Shown piece after piece: positions 63,790 through 64,000 of a stretch of 64,000 nt of DNA (the stretch's first letter is position 1; each line of letters starts with the position of its first letter). The DNA is taken from contig NZ_LT963352.1 in NCBI RefSeq assembly GCF_900236475.1, forward strand, positions 2,976,001 through 3,040,000, read 5' to 3'. The notes under the pieces are model-generated. The model was not told where the DNA came from and searched no databases. It saw only the letters and a list, made by a program, of their open reading frames with translations. Both the position numbers and the translations under genes were made by a program. This DNA is from Streptomyces chartreusis NRRL 3882. GTDB lineage: Bacteria > Actinomycetota > Actinomycetes > Streptomycetales > Streptomycetaceae.

Positions 63790-64000
63790 AGGACGGCGTG
63801 AACGGCGTCGCACTCGCCGTCTTCATCTTCTTCTTCCTGGCCGTCACGGTCATGGGCTTCCTGGCCGCGCGCTGGCGCAAGGCCGAGAACGAGCACAGCC
63901 TGGACGAGTGGGGCCTGGGCGGCCGCTCGTTCGGCACCTGGATCACCTGGTTCCTGCTCGGCGGCGACCTGTACACGGCGTACACCTTCGTGGCCGTACC
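63786..64000 (+). CDS. Sodium:solute symporter (SSS family), cut by the window edge
   Basis: The first 71 codons are visible. VNGVALAVFIFFFLAVTVMGFLAARW is the first membrane segment; LDEWGLGGRSFGTWITWFLLGGDLYTAYTF is the family signature that begins with the G-G-R-S motif. Coupled to DUF3311, as in MctP/ActP-type monocarboxylate or pyruvate uptake systems; the substrate cannot be read from this fragment. Confidence 0.92.
   Translation, partial: MKDGVNGVALAVFIFFFLAVTVMGFLAARWRKAENEHSLDEWGLGGRSFGTWITWFLLGGDLYTAYTFVAV

Overview
The window is high-GC DNA with short intergenic gaps, GTG and TTG starts, and many 1 to 4 bp stop/start overlaps. The gene content (a conservon edge, Kgd-type 2-oxoglutarate dehydrogenase, UshX/SigH, WblE, a Ni superoxide dismutase with its peptidase, and DasR/DasABC) points to a Streptomyces chromosome core. 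From memory, the order resembles the S. coelicolor dasR-to-sucA segment; this was not checked by alignment.

Layout. 1-3.3 kb: edge of a conservon (CvnA-like sensor kinase, roadblock protein cut by the window). 3.6-12 kb: PP2C-like phosphatase, MarR regulator, Lon protease behind a HAIR-like operator, GNAT enzyme, rhomboid-like membrane protein, spermidine-synthase-fold methyltransferase and a two-component system. 12-16 kb: the fused 2-oxoglutarate dehydrogenase/decarboxylase. 16-27 kb: DUF4097/PadR operon, a small HTH/Clp-N operon with two identical-type inverted repeats, MDR oxidoreductase, malic enzyme, a polar amino-acid ABC transporter and a methyltransferase. 27-29 kb: CGNR regulator, sodX and sodN, with a likely regulatory 3' UTR. 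29.5-33.6 kb: an accessory cell-wall-type cluster (DUF1906 protein, membrane protein, Tat-exported M15-like protein, secreted protein). 33.6-39.5 kb: PiT phosphate transporter, ECF42 sigma factor with its DGPF partner, a reductase/TetR pair and a GNAT enzyme. 39.55-40.44 kb: a complete IS5-type insertion sequence. 40.6-43.3 kb: an encapsulin nanocompartment pair, i.e. an EshA-type Family 2B shell protein carrying a cyclic-nucleotide-binding domain, followed by a polyprenyl diphosphate synthase that is the probable cargo. 43.6-52.6 kb: DUF6010, ACC deaminase-like PLP enzyme, Na+/H+ antiporter, ZnF-UBP protein, UshX anti-sigma and SigH, membrane protein, diacylglycerol kinase-like protein, WblE and a PdtaS-type kinase. 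53-64 kb: TetR/SDR pair, then the amino-sugar locus (SIS isomerase, nagB, dasD, dasC, dasB, dasA, dasR) with dre operators, and finally a DUF3311/sodium:solute symporter pair cut by the window edge.

How the genes work together. DasABC would import chitobiose-like sugars, DasD would cleave them inside the cell, and NagB would deaminate GlcN-6-P to Fru-6-P. DasR would control the set through the dre sites before dasA, dasR and nagB. A further copy of the same 15-nt operator lies before the PdtaS-type kinase gene, suggesting that kinase may also belong to the DasR regulon. sodX and sodN form a divergent processing/substrate pair. ushX and sigH overlap and behave as an anti-sigma/sigma pair. The encapsulin pair is the most distinctive compartment system in the window.
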